Source: Bin5 sp965204705 (GTDB lineage Bacteria; Chloroflexota; Anaerolineae; Caldilineales; Caldilineaceae). From it: DNA of 64,000 bases. The translations under genes and the position numbers were made by a program. The stretch covers positions 4,650,001-4,714,000 of the forward strand of contig OZ242006.1 of the NCBI GenBank assembly GCA_965204705.1, in the 5' to 3' direction. A model generated the notes under the pieces. That model did no database searches and was not told where the DNA came from. It saw nothing but the letters and a program-made list of their open reading frames with translations. Shown piece by piece: positions 8,998-16,607 of the stretch (its first letter is position 1; each line of letters begins with the position of its first letter).

Positions 8998-9663
8998 CTA
9001 TGTCTCACCGGTTATGGCGATTGCCCGCACGGGGGATCCGTCGCGGCCCGTGATTTTCAATGGGAGGGCCGCAAACTGGAAGAGTGGCTGGCCGATCTGA
9101 TCGAGATTCGTCAGATTTTCGACGATCAAGACTTGATTGCCCAAGAGTACAAAATGGGCATCGTTGGGCGAATAGTCGACCGACGGGGTATCGATCCCGA
9201 TCAGTTCGATGCCGCAGTCTACGAGGAAGCGGGCGGCGTCCCCGGTCAGCGCGGGATAGTGGGTGAAGTAGCTGGCCTTGCCCCAGTTTTGCGCCCACCC
9301 AGTGTTGAGAATCACCTTGGGTGTGCTGCTGACGGCCTGGCGATAGGGGGCCAGATCTGCCGCGGTGATTTCTTCTTTGGGCTGTTTGGCGGAGAGGTCG
9401 AGCACCAAGGCCGGGCCGATGCATTGTGCCAGCGGGATCCTATCGATCGTCGTCCCGTCATGATAGAAGTGGAAGAAGGCATCCATATGGGTGCCGGTGT
9501 GGAGGGAAGTGCGCAGGTTGCTTGTATTCATGTGTCCGGGCGTGCCGGGCGGGAGATCGGCGGGGATAGTCGTGCGCACCTCAATCTCGACTGGTGAGTC
9601 TCCAGGAAAAGGGTGTGTCGAAGGAGCAAGGGGATAGCTCAGGTCGACGATTTTGGGCGGCAT
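8998..9663 (-). CDS. Metal-dependent cyclase / kynurenine formamidase-like hydrolase
   Basis: A 221-residue member of the cyclase family (kynurenine formamidase, isatin hydrolase and polyketide cyclase relatives). The N-terminal DLSYPLAPSTHPFPGD and the metal motif HTGTHMDAFFHFY (family pattern HxGTHxDxPxH) are visible; PSVDYSPNDAHFVLLGNQVLIVENLTNLDQI is the conserved C-terminal half with the second active-site region. The Pro usual in the metal motif is Phe here. These enzymes use a divalent metal (Zn or Mn) to hydrolyse amides or lactams. No tryptophan-degradation genes are adjacent. It is divergent from the DtxR-like gene across a 218-base intergenic region. Confidence 0.85.
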   Translation of the reverse strand: MPPKIVDLSYPLAPSTHPFPGDSPVEIEVRTTIPADLPPGTPGHMNTSNLRTSLHTGTHMDAFFHFYHDGTTIDRIPLAQCIGPALVLDLSAKQPKEEITAADLAPYRQAVSSTPKVILNTGWAQNWGKASYFTHYPALTGDAARFLVDCGIELIGIDTPSVDYSPNDAHFVLLGNQVLIVENLTNLDQIGQPLFQFAALPLKITGRDGSPVRAIAITGET

Positions 9664-9798
9664 TGGGTAACTCCGTGGAAGCCACGATCGAAGGGCAGAC
9701 AGGAGGCGCGGACTGGCGTCGTGTACAACTGAATTCGCGCCTTGGAGCGTGCAACCCTATGGGTGGGAGTAGTTTATTTCAACTTGTCCAAGTCAGCA

Positions 9799-9827
9799 TT
9801 GACAGGGCAAGGACAACATACTATAAT
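9799..9827 (+). promoter_or_regulatory. Consensus sigma-70 promoter for the dtxR-ccm operon
   Basis: TTGACA at 9799-9804 and TATAAT at 9822-9827 are separated by exactly 17 bases, both hexamers fully consensus. The DtxR-like start codon lies 55 bases beyond the -10 box. GACAA at 9812-9816 and TTGTC at 9835-9839 form an inverted repeat centred on the -10 box, a plausible but unproven operator for autoregulation. Confidence 0.8.
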
Positions 9828-9881
9828 TTAGCAATTGTCGCGGCTGTTACTCCATTCCCCAGCGGTTGAACTATAGCTATC

Positions 9882-10595
9882 ATGCGTACATTCTGCAACA
9901 TCATTACCGATGGGATGCTTGACTATCTGGTGGCGATCTACGAGTTGAGCGAAGCGAACGACAGGATCTCCACTTCGATACTGGCGCAGAAGATGGAGGT
10001 ATCGCCGGCTGCGGCCAGCAGCATGACGAAGCGCCTGACTGAGACCGGGCATGTGGTGCGCACGGCGCAGGCCGGGATTCAGCTGACCGATCAGGGGCGA
10101 CTGGCGGCGTTGCAGTTGTTACGAAGGCACCGGCTGTTGGAGGTGTTTCTGATCGAGGTGATGGGCTTCACATGGGACCAGGTGAAGACGGAGGCGATGC
10201 GGCTGGAGCATTCCATCAGCGCTGAGTTCGAGAAGCGGATGGAGATCCTCTGCAACTTCCCAACTCATTGCCCGCACGGCGATCCGGTTCCCAGCGTAGA
10301 CGGTAACCTTCAGAGTGAGAATCTGGTCAGTCTGGCAGAGTTGCGGCCGGGGCAGGCGGGTGAATTGCGGCGGGTCGCCAACCACAGTGCGCCGATGCTG
10401 CGGTATCTGACGCAGATGAACCTGGTGCCGGGATACCAGGTCACAGTGTTAAATGTTGAGCCATTTGAGGGGCCGAGCACCGTGCAGATACAGGACGATA
10501 CTGCGGAGAGCGATGCGGACAGTCTTGTGAAGATAATCGGCCGCTCACTGGCGAAACGCCTCTTTGTGAAATTGACTGAGCAGCCTGCCGCGTAG
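9882..10595 (+). CDS. DtxR/MntR-family metal-dependent transcriptional regulator
   Basis: A 237-residue regulator. Residues about 8-70 form the winged helix (LDYLVAIYELSEANDRISTSILAQKMEVSPAAASSMTKRLTETGHV). A dimerisation/metal domain follows (LLRRHRLLEVFLIEVMGFTWDQVKTEAMRLEHSIS, with the conserved E-x-x-x-LEH pattern, and CPHGDPVPS). A C-terminal FeoA/SH3-like domain (SLAELRPGQAGELRRV...YLTQMNLVPGYQVTVL) completes the long DtxR layout. Members repress metal uptake when Fe or Mn is bound. ATG at 9882 follows a consensus promoter. Its stop is directly followed by the CcmH-like frame, so regulator and cytochrome-maturation genes are likely one transcript. Confidence 0.9.
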   Translation: MRTFCNIITDGMLDYLVAIYELSEANDRISTSILAQKMEVSPAAASSMTKRLTETGHVVRTAQAGIQLTDQGRLAALQLLRRHRLLEVFLIEVMGFTWDQVKTEAMRLEHSISAEFEKRMEILCNFPTHCPHGDPVPSVDGNLQSENLVSLAELRPGQAGELRRVANHSAPMLRYLTQMNLVPGYQVTVLNVEPFEGPSTVQIQDDTAESDADSLVKIIGRSLAKRLFVKLTEQPAA

Positions 10596-10622
10596 TTGCG
10601 CCTTGTTCTGCACAGTATACGA

Positions 10623-11159
10623 ATGTCCTCTCCCCTCACCAGGCGTCCAATCAGCGACACAGCAGCATATTCAGCCACACTGAGGATTTCCCTCTTAGTC
10701 GTCAGTCTGCTGGTTATTTCCACGCTCGGCAGTCCTCCCCTTCTTGCCCAAGACGAAGCCACCGGTGTCACTGCTGATGAAGTGAATGACGTTGCGCGGG
10801 ATTTGTGGTGCCCGCTGTGCGGCGGCAGGTTGCGGTTAGACAGCTGTGAACTGAAAGCGTGTGCGCAGATGCGAGAGGTGATCGCCATAAAATTGGCGGA
10901 GGGTGAGGACGCGGCGTCGATCCAGGACTATTTTTTGGAGCAGTACGGGCCGCAGGTGCTGGGCGTGCCTCCGAGACGGGGGTTCAACTGGCTGGCGTGG
11001 ATATTGCCTTTAGTGGCGGTTGGGGGCGGAGGCATTTTTCTGTGGCTGCGCCTGCAACAGATGTCACGTACGCGGCGGCCGAGGGCCGCCATGGCAGCCG
11101 ACCCGGAACTGGATGAGCGGGAGCGGCGGTTGGACGAGGAACTGGCCCGCTATGACTGA
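10623..11159 (+). CDS. ccmH: CcmH-like cytochrome c maturation protein
   Basis: A 178-residue protein with an N-terminal hydrophobic signal (about residues 20-43), a short exported domain and a C-terminal transmembrane helix (about 127-146, FNWLAWILPLVAVGGGGIFLWL), then a charged tail. The exported domain has the thiol motif LWCPLCGGRLRLDSCELKAC, i.e. the LRCxxC-like pair plus two further cysteines, then MREVIAIKLAEGEDAASIQDYFLEQYGPQVL, characteristic of CcmH. It would reduce apocytochrome c for haem attachment outside the membrane. The ATG at 10623 is preferred; a TTG at 10596, directly after the dtxR stop, is an alternative. Its stop overlaps the start of the next gene. Confidence 0.87.
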   Translation: MSSPLTRRPISDTAAYSATLRISLLVVSLLVISTLGSPPLLAQDEATGVTADEVNDVARDLWCPLCGGRLRLDSCELKACAQMREVIAIKLAEGEDAASIQDYFLEQYGPQVLGVPPRRGFNWLAWILPLVAVGGGGIFLWLRLQQMSRTRRPRAAMAADPELDERERRLDEELARYD

Positions 11160-11772
11160 ACTGACGGAGTCGGAGCGAGGCACACCGCAGCATCTTGATA
11201 GAGACACGCCACTAGAGTCGCAGACTGAAGGACAGACGGAGGCGCCTACCAGGCGAGCGGTTTATTTCTGGCGCGTTTTGTTCCTTGGCGCCAGCCTGGT
11301 GTTCATCGTCCTGCTGGCGGTGCGGTTATGGCAGACGAATGTGCAGGAGCAGCGGGCCGCGGGCGAGGCGCCGGAACTGAGCTTCACGACTTTCGACGGC
11401 GTGGTAGTCGATCTGGACGAACTGCGAGGGAAGGGCGTCGTCATTAATTTCTGGGCCAGTTGGTGCACGCCCTGCCGCGATGAGGCGGAGTTGTTGGAGC
11501 AGACGTGGCGCCGCGAAAAGGAGAACGGTATCGTCTTTCTCGGGCTGGACTACCTGGACCAGGAGCCGGCCGCGCTCGCCTATCTTGCGGAGTTTGACGT
11601 CACCTATCCCAACGGACCGGACCTGCGCAGCCAAGCCGCTCGCCGCTACCGGATTCAGGGCGTTCCGGAGACTTTCTTCATCAGCCCTGAAGGTAGGATT
11701 GTCGAAACGGTTGTCGGGCCGATCGCGAGTCAGCAGGAGTTGGACGCGTTGTTGGATCGTATTCGCCCCTGA
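11152..11772 (+). CDS. ccmG: Membrane-anchored thioredoxin-like protein (CcmG/DsbE/ResA type)
   Basis: A 206-residue TlpA/ResA-type protein: a 35-residue polar N-terminus, one transmembrane helix (about residues 42-62, VLFLGASLVFIVLLAVRLW) and an extracytoplasmic thioredoxin fold. The redox motif is WCTPC (Cys105, Cys108) in VVINFWASWCTPCRDEAELL, with the cis-Pro in IQGVPETFFISPEG. The start ATG at 11152 overlaps the ccmH stop by eight bases, indicating translational coupling; longer upstream starts lie inside ccmH. With CcmH it would form the thioreduction branch of cytochrome c maturation. No haem-delivery genes (ccmABCEF) are in the window. Confidence 0.9.
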   Translation: MTELTESERGTPQHLDRDTPLESQTEGQTEAPTRRAVYFWRVLFLGASLVFIVLLAVRLWQTNVQEQRAAGEAPELSFTTFDGVVVDLDELRGKGVVINFWASWCTPCRDEAELLEQTWRREKENGIVFLGLDYLDQEPAALAYLAEFDVTYPNGPDLRSQAARRYRIQGVPETFFISPEGRIVETVVGPIASQQELDALLDRIRP

Positions 11773-11821
11773 TTGATAGTGCCCACGCGTGCGCCACCGC
11801 TGTGGACGGATTTTCCCTGGC

Positions 11822-12166
11822 GGGTACAGTCCAAATTTGGGGAGAGAGTGGGCAGGCACAAGGCCTGCCCCTACCGTGGTCACGGCGGACGGTTTCGCGG
11901 CACGACGTGGGTGGGCGACAGGTGGCATAGACAGCACGCCGGCGACGCGGCGCCAACGTGGCATGGTGTTGGGGGGGGCGTTGCGGGGGGAGTCCCCCCG
12001 CACAAGGGAGGGCCGAAGGCCCGACCGCACAGAACTGCAGTGGGCAGTGATCAGTGGGCTGTGGTCAGAGGCGACGGCGCTTGCCCTGCTTGGAGACGCG
12101 AATTGGCTTTGACTTAGTCGTTACCAGAGGTGCACGAAAGTTCACCTCCAATCTGGACTGCATCCT
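11822..12166. mobile_element. MITE-like non-autonomous element, copy 1
   Basis: About 345 bp bounded by imperfect terminal inverted repeats: GGGTACAGTCCAAATTTGGG at the left end and the complement of GGATGCAGTCCAGATTGGAG at the right. Inside are the hairpin GGGCAGGC-ACAAG-GCCTGCCC, a GC-rich double-hairpin module (about 11974-12029) and a CAGTGATCAGTGG heptamer tract. It is closely similar over its full length to copy 2 (23153-23485). The flanks CCCTGGCGG and CCCGGGCGG may be a decayed target duplication. No credible protein is encoded; short open frames inside are compositional. Confidence 0.75.
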
Positions 12167-12345
12167 CCCCGGGCGGCTGAATCTAATTTCACGGAGAATT
12201 ATGCTAAAATGGGTTGGTTGCGCGGGGCCTCGTTAGCCGTGATCGGGGCGTTCGCACGTCTGGTTCGATTGTTGTGAATCAAATCACTTCTGCATCGTGC
12301 GGGGCCGCGCTTTGTGAAGCGGTTGACAAAGGAGTAGCTAGTCTT

Positions 12346-12656
12346 GTGAGAACAGTCCAGATAGAAGCTCTCCCCCAAAGGTACCAAAAGGATATTGCCT
12401 CTGCAGTCGAGACATTGCAGAGTTTTGGTGCAGAGCGCGTTATTCTGTATGGCTCTGTAGCTCGCGGAGACGCGCGTGGGGACTCGGATCCAGACATCTG
12501 TGTAGAAGGTTTACCGGACGAAAACTTTTTCCGGGCGTTAGGAGAGTGTTTGCTCCATTCAGAGCATGGTTCAGCGTGATCGATATGCAAAGCAGCTACG
12601 GACTGCTCAAAAGCCGAATTCTTCAAGAGGGCTTGGTATTATATGAACGCCAGTGA
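12346..12656 (+). pseudogene. Frameshifted MNT-type nucleotidyltransferase
   Basis: The frame from GTG 12346 (AAAGGAG upstream at about 12328) encodes a minimal nucleotidyltransferase with the active-site pattern GSVARGDARGDSDPDICVEG (GSxxxG and DxD), then stops at 12579. Shifted by one base from about 12570, the sequence FSVIDMQSSYGLLKSRILQE continues to a stop at 12654-12656. This is the C-terminus expected for MntA-like antitoxin/adenylyltransferases, so a single indel near 12560-12570 broke the gene. No HEPN toxin partner is recognisable on either side. A sequencing error would restore a normal protein of about 100 residues. Confidence 0.7.
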
Positions 12657-12683
12657 GTTCAAGCAGGAGGTCGGTTGAAAAAG

Positions 12684-14087
12684 ATGAGACAGACCTACCA
12701 CCTGGTTACGCTCGGATGTCCGAAGAACGAGGTTGACAGTGACGGCATGGAGATGCTGTTGCGGCAGGCCGACTTTGGCGTCAGCGCCGAAGCGGGCCGG
12801 GCGGATGTGTTGATTGTAAATACCTGCGGCTTCCTGGAAGCGGCCAAAGAGGAGTCGATCGGTGTACTGCAGGAGCTGGCGGACGGCAAGCGGCGGGATC
12901 AGATGCTAATTGCGGCCGGCTGCCTGGCGCAGCGGAACGGCGAGGAGGTGCTGGAGCGGGTACCGCAGGTGGACGGTCTGCTGGGAACGCGGCGCTGGAT
13001 GGATGTGGTGGAGCTGATAAAGCAGGTGCGGGGCGGGCCGGAGCAGCGCCGCCTGCAGCGGTACAGCCTGTTGGGGGAGCCGGACGAAACTTTCGTGCAG
13101 GCGGTGCCGCGGCCGCCGGTGGCCGGTGGCAGCGCGTATCTTAAAATCTCGGATGGCTGCAACGCGCCGTGCGCGTTCTGCACGATCCCCAGCTTTAAGG
13201 GCAAGCTGCGCAGCCGGCCGGTTGAGGCCCTGGTTGACGAAGCCAATGCGCTGGTGGAGGCGGGCGCGAAGGAGTTGGTGATCGTTGCGCAGGACACGAC
13301 CGACTTTGGGCGGGACCAGGGCGAGCCGGACAGCCTGCCGCGCATGTTGAGCGCACTCTGCAACCGGACAAGCGACGCTTTGGCGTGGGTGCGACTGATG
13401 TATGCCTACCCGGGGCACGTCAGCGACGGGCTGATCGAAGTGATGGCGAGCCAGGAGAAGATCGTGCCCTATCTGGATATGCCGTTGCAGCACGGAGACC
13501 CGCGCACCCTGCGCCGGATGCGGCGGCCGTCGCGGCTGGAGATGGTCTACGACCACGTGGACAAGCTGCGTGCGGCGATGCCGGATATTGCCTTGCGCAC
13601 GACCTTCATTGTCGGCTACCCGGGCGAGAGCGAAGAGGAGTTCCGGGGTCTGCTGGCGTTTGCGCAGGCGATGGAATTCGACAAGGTGGGCGCATTTCCA
13701 TTCAGTCCGGAGCCGGGAACGCCGGCTGCGGCGTTGCCCGACGCGGTCCCGGAGGAAGAAAAGGAGGAGCGCTACGGCCGGTTAATGGAGGTCCAACAGC
13801 CGATCAGTCTGCGCAAGAATCAGGAACAGGTTGGGAAGGTACTCGACATCCTCGTCGAGGGCCAAGGCGAAATTGCCGAGAGCGGCGCACCGCTGCTGAT
13901 GGGCCGCAGCTACCGTGACGCGCCGGAGGTGGACGGTCTGGTGCTCGTGCCGGGCATCGCCGACGCGCCGGCCGGTACGATTCTGCAGGTGCATATCAAC
14001 GGCGCGCTGGAATATGATCTGGTCGGTGAACCACTGCTCGCCGAGACATTTACCAGCAGTGCAGATTTGGTAGTGGACCTCAAGTAG
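12684..14087 (+). CDS. rimO: Ribosomal protein S12 methylthiotransferase RimO
   Basis: About 467 residues of the radical-SAM methylthiotransferase family. The N-terminal MTTase domain begins HLVTLGCPKNEVDSDGMEML, the RimO form of the motif, and binds the second Fe-S cluster with Cys12 and later cysteines in NTCGF and AAGCLAQR. The radical-SAM cluster is CNAPCAFC (Cys159, 163, 166), and a C-terminal TRAM domain follows. RimO adds a methylthio group to an Asp of ribosomal protein S12. AGGAGG at 12665-12670 could serve ATG 12684 or an in-frame TTG at 12675. A methyltransferase gene follows. Confidence 0.93.
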   Translation: MRQTYHLVTLGCPKNEVDSDGMEMLLRQADFGVSAEAGRADVLIVNTCGFLEAAKEESIGVLQELADGKRRDQMLIAAGCLAQRNGEEVLERVPQVDGLLGTRRWMDVVELIKQVRGGPEQRRLQRYSLLGEPDETFVQAVPRPPVAGGSAYLKISDGCNAPCAFCTIPSFKGKLRSRPVEALVDEANALVEAGAKELVIVAQDTTDFGRDQGEPDSLPRMLSALCNRTSDALAWVRLMYAYPGHVSDGLIEVMASQEKIVPYLDMPLQHGDPRTLRRMRRPSRLEMVYDHVDKLRAAMPDIALRTTFIVGYPGESEEEFRGLLAFAQAMEFDKVGAFPFSPEPGTPAAALPDAVPEEEKEERYGRLMEVQQPISLRKNQEQVGKVLDILVEGQGEIAESGAPLLMGRSYRDAPEVDGLVLVPGIADAPAGTILQVHINGALEYDLVGEPLLAETFTSSADLVVDLK

Positions 14088-14115
14088 GCAGCATGCCCCC
14101 GGTGTGGAGACAGTG

Positions 14116-15006
14116 ATGGCCGATCTACTGAAGTTGGAACAGGATCTGGCTGCGCTGGAACAAAACCCAACAGTGAAAAGTGATGATTACCTGTCCGCGC
14201 GCTTCGAGGCGTTAAGGAGGCTGGACTTCCTGGGTGAAGCTTTCAAGGTTCATTCCGGTAATCAGGCCGCTGCGACCGGCCTGAGACGTGTGCGTGCGAT
14301 GCAGAGCGACCTGGAGCAGCGTAACCAGACGCTTTTCCGAGAGTTGCGGGCAGGCGTCCGGAAGGGGGAGATTCCCCCGAAACAGTTGCGGACGTTGTTC
14401 GATAGAAACTGCCGCTACAGGCCAGGCAATGGCGTGTGGATGCACTGGGCTGCAGAAGCCGCGGATGCTCTGGCTGCAGGGCTTTTTCGCAGCGACTGCC
14501 CGCCGGAGCAGTGGAGCAGCAGCGAAGATGAGATGATTCACTACGAGTCAACGCCGGTGAGCGCGTTGCTCGAGCTGGTGGACCGGGTGCCGCTGACTTG
14601 CGCCGACAGATTTGTAGACATTGGCTCAGGTCTGGGGCAGGTGGTGATGCTAGTGCATTTGCTTACAGGGGTGGAGGCAATCGGGCTGGAGGTGATGCAG
14701 GCGTTTGTGGAGCGGGCCCGCGGTGAAGCGGCACGGCTGTGCATTGACACTGTGGCCTTCAGCCAGGGGGACGCGCGCAGCGCAGACCTATGCGCGGGCA
14801 CGGTGTACTTTCTCTTTTCTCCATTCCGCGGAAGGATGCTACAGACAGTCCTCGGCAGGCTCCGCGACGAGGCATCTACGAGGCGTTTGACGATATGCTC
14901 ATTCGGCCCTTGTACAAAGAAGATCGCAGACGAGGATTGGCTGACCATGGAGGAAGAAGGGATGAACCACGACTTCCGGCTGGCGATTTTTTGCAGCGAG
15001 GGCTAG
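14116..15006 (+). CDS. Class I SAM-dependent methyltransferase of unknown substrate
   Basis: A 296-residue protein (start ATG 14116; GTG 14104 possible). The first 135 residues are helical and unrecognised. The catalytic half has the SAM-binding motif I FVDIGSGLGQVVML (about residues 164-177), the acidic AIGLEVMQ at the end of strand 2, SQGDARSADL and an FLFSPF post-I motif. The S-P-F in place of N/D-PP-Y/F argues against an N6-adenine DNA methylase; a general small-molecule or protein methyltransferase, distantly like the DOT1 group, is possible. It lies 28 bases after rimO and ends just before a terminator. Function not assigned. Confidence 0.75.
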   Translation: MADLLKLEQDLAALEQNPTVKSDDYLSARFEALRRLDFLGEAFKVHSGNQAAATGLRRVRAMQSDLEQRNQTLFRELRAGVRKGEIPPKQLRTLFDRNCRYRPGNGVWMHWAAEAADALAAGLFRSDCPPEQWSSSEDEMIHYESTPVSALLELVDRVPLTCADRFVDIGSGLGQVVMLVHLLTGVEAIGLEVMQAFVERARGEAARLCIDTVAFSQGDARSADLCAGTVYFLFSPFRGRMLQTVLGRLRDEASTRRLTICSFGPCTKKIADEDWLTMEEEGMNHDFRLAIFCSEG

Positions 15007-15019
15007 GGAGGCAGACAGA

Positions 15020-15065
15020 TGAAGGCATCGACGAGAACTTGCACACGCCGATGCCTTCATTTTTT
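15020..15065 (+). terminator. Rho-independent terminator after the rimO-methyltransferase unit
   Basis: TGAAGGCATCG (15020-15030) pairs with CGATGCCTTCA (15049-15059) across an 18-base loop, followed by TTTTTT. It lies 14 bases after the methyltransferase stop. Confidence 0.85.
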
Positions 15066-15105
15066 CGACTGACCAGGTTACCAAAGGCGAATCCGGCCTG
15101 GGCTA

Positions 15106-16521
15106 TCAGCTCAGGTGGAAGACCGCCATCTTGGTTTCGGTCATTTCTTCAATGGCGTACTTGGGCCCTTCCTTGCCCATGCCGCTCTCTTTTACGCCGC
15201 CATAGGGCATCAGGTCGGCGCGCCACTGGGTGCCCCAGTTGACGTGCAGGTTGCCGGACTCCACCTCCTGCACGAATCTCATGGCCCAATCGATATTTTG
15301 CGTAAAGATGGCTGCGCTCAGGCCGTAGTTGGTGTCGTTGGCGAGCGCGATGGCCTCGTCGATGTCGCTGACGGGGGTGACGCCGACGACCGGGCCGAAG
15401 ACCTCGTCGCAGGAGATCTTCATCTCGGGGCTCACGTTGGAGACGATGGTCGGCTGATACATCTGGCCGTTGCGCTGGCCGCCGAGGACGAGCTCGGCGC
15501 CGCCGCTGACGGCTTCTTCTACCCACTGATTGACGCGTACGGCGTCGTCTTCGCGGATCATCGGACCCATTTTGGTGGCTTCTGCGAGCGGGTCACCGGT
15601 TGTGATGTTCTCGACTGTTGCTTTGAAGGCGTCGAGAAAGTCCCCGTAAATCTTTTCGTGGGTGACGACGCGCTGGGTGGAGATGCAGACCTGGCCGGCG
15701 TTGGAATAGCCGGAGGCGGCTGCGGCCTGGGCTACGCGTTCGGGATCGGCGTCGGGCATAACGATGAGGGGCGCATTGGAGCCCAGCTCCATTGTTACGC
15801 GCTTCAGGCCGGCGGTGCGGCAGATATGCTCGCCGATGTCGCGGCTGCCGGTGAAGGTGATCTTGCGGACACGGGAGTCGGCGCAGAGGGCGTCGCCGAT
15901 AACGCTGCCGGAGCCGGTGAGACACTGGAGCGCCTCAGGCGGGGCGCCGGCTTCGAGGAAGATTTCGACGAGCTTCAGCGCTGAGAGGGGCGTGTCGGTA
16001 GCAGGTTTGAGAACGATGGCGTTGCCGGCGGCCAGTGCCGGGCCGATCTTGTGGCAGACGAGGTGGAGTGGGAAGTTGAAGGGACTGATGCCGACGATTA
16101 TGCCGCAAGGCACGCGGAGGGTGAAGCCGAACTTGCCGGCTGCGCCGGGGGCGCCGTCAAGAGGGACGACTTCGCCGCCGAGGCGTTTGGCCTCCTCTGC
16201 GGAGAGGGCGATGATTTCGACCGCGCGTGAGGCTTCGATGCGGCCCTCGGCGATGATCTTGCCCTCTTCAAGCGTGATGATGCGGGCCAGCTCTTCGGTG
16301 CGTTCCTCCATCAGGTGGGCGGCCTTGTGCAGGATTTCGTAGCGTTCGTAGCCGGTCAGACCGGCCATTACTTTGGCGCCGCGTTCGGCGGTCGCGAGGG
16401 CCAGCTCGACATCGGCCGCATCGCCCCTGGGAATAGTGTCGACGACGGAGCCGTCGAACGGGTGCAACACTTCGATCTTTTCGGACTTGTCTACCCACTG
16501 TCCGCCAATGTGCATCTTCAT
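15106..16521 (-). CDS. NAD(P)-dependent aldehyde dehydrogenase
   Basis: A 471-residue ALDH-superfamily enzyme that oxidises aldehydes to acids. Core features in order: ISPFNFPLHLVCHKIGPALAAGNAIVLKPA (nucleotide binding and oxyanion Asn), FTGSRDIGEHI (cofactor-binding Gly), general-base Glu in TMELGSNAPLIV, and catalytic Cys in NAGQVCISTQRV, then EVFGPVVGV and GLSAAIFT. The sequence type is nearest the lactaldehyde/glyceraldehyde-3-phosphate group, but the substrate cannot be fixed. Cytoplasmic. It converges on the methyltransferase gene with a terminator between. A PhyH gene lies 86 bases upstream on the same strand and may not be co-transcribed. Confidence 0.92.
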   Translation of the reverse strand: MKMHIGGQWVDKSEKIEVLHPFDGSVVDTIPRGDAADVELALATAERGAKVMAGLTGYERYEILHKAAHLMEERTEELARIITLEEGKIIAEGRIEASRAVEIIALSAEEAKRLGGEVVPLDGAPGAAGKFGFTLRVPCGIIVGISPFNFPLHLVCHKIGPALAAGNAIVLKPATDTPLSALKLVEIFLEAGAPPEALQCLTGSGSVIGDALCADSRVRKITFTGSRDIGEHICRTAGLKRVTMELGSNAPLIVMPDADPERVAQAAAASGYSNAGQVCISTQRVVTHEKIYGDFLDAFKATVENITTGDPLAEATKMGPMIREDDAVRVNQWVEEAVSGGAELVLGGQRNGQMYQPTIVSNVSPEMKISCDEVFGPVVGVTPVSDIDEAIALANDTNYGLSAAIFTQNIDWAMRFVQEVESGNLHVNWGTQWRADLMPYGGVKESGMGKEGPKYAIEEMTETKMAVFHLS

Positions 16522-16607
16522 CGAACTCTTCTCCTTATTGTCAGGATCTTTTCAGAATGGTTGGCTTGATTAATGTAACATCGCTGCGCGATTTGCGCTG
16601 ACTACTC

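Noticed and set aside
11773..12117. Short frames within MITE copy 1 that look like a 114-residue protein
   Set aside because: They translate the hairpins and repeats (PPHKGG-type text), similar text appears in each copy, and no ribosome binding site or motif supports them.
12255..12290. GGTTCGATTGTTGTGAATC resembling a tRNA T arm
   Set aside because: No acceptor stem, anticodon arm or D arm of a tRNA fits around it; it is not a tRNA gene.
15115..15984. Plus-strand frame opposite aldehyde dehydrogenase
   Set aside because: Gly/Ala/Asp-rich translation without motifs; typical mirror of a well-conserved ALDH gene.
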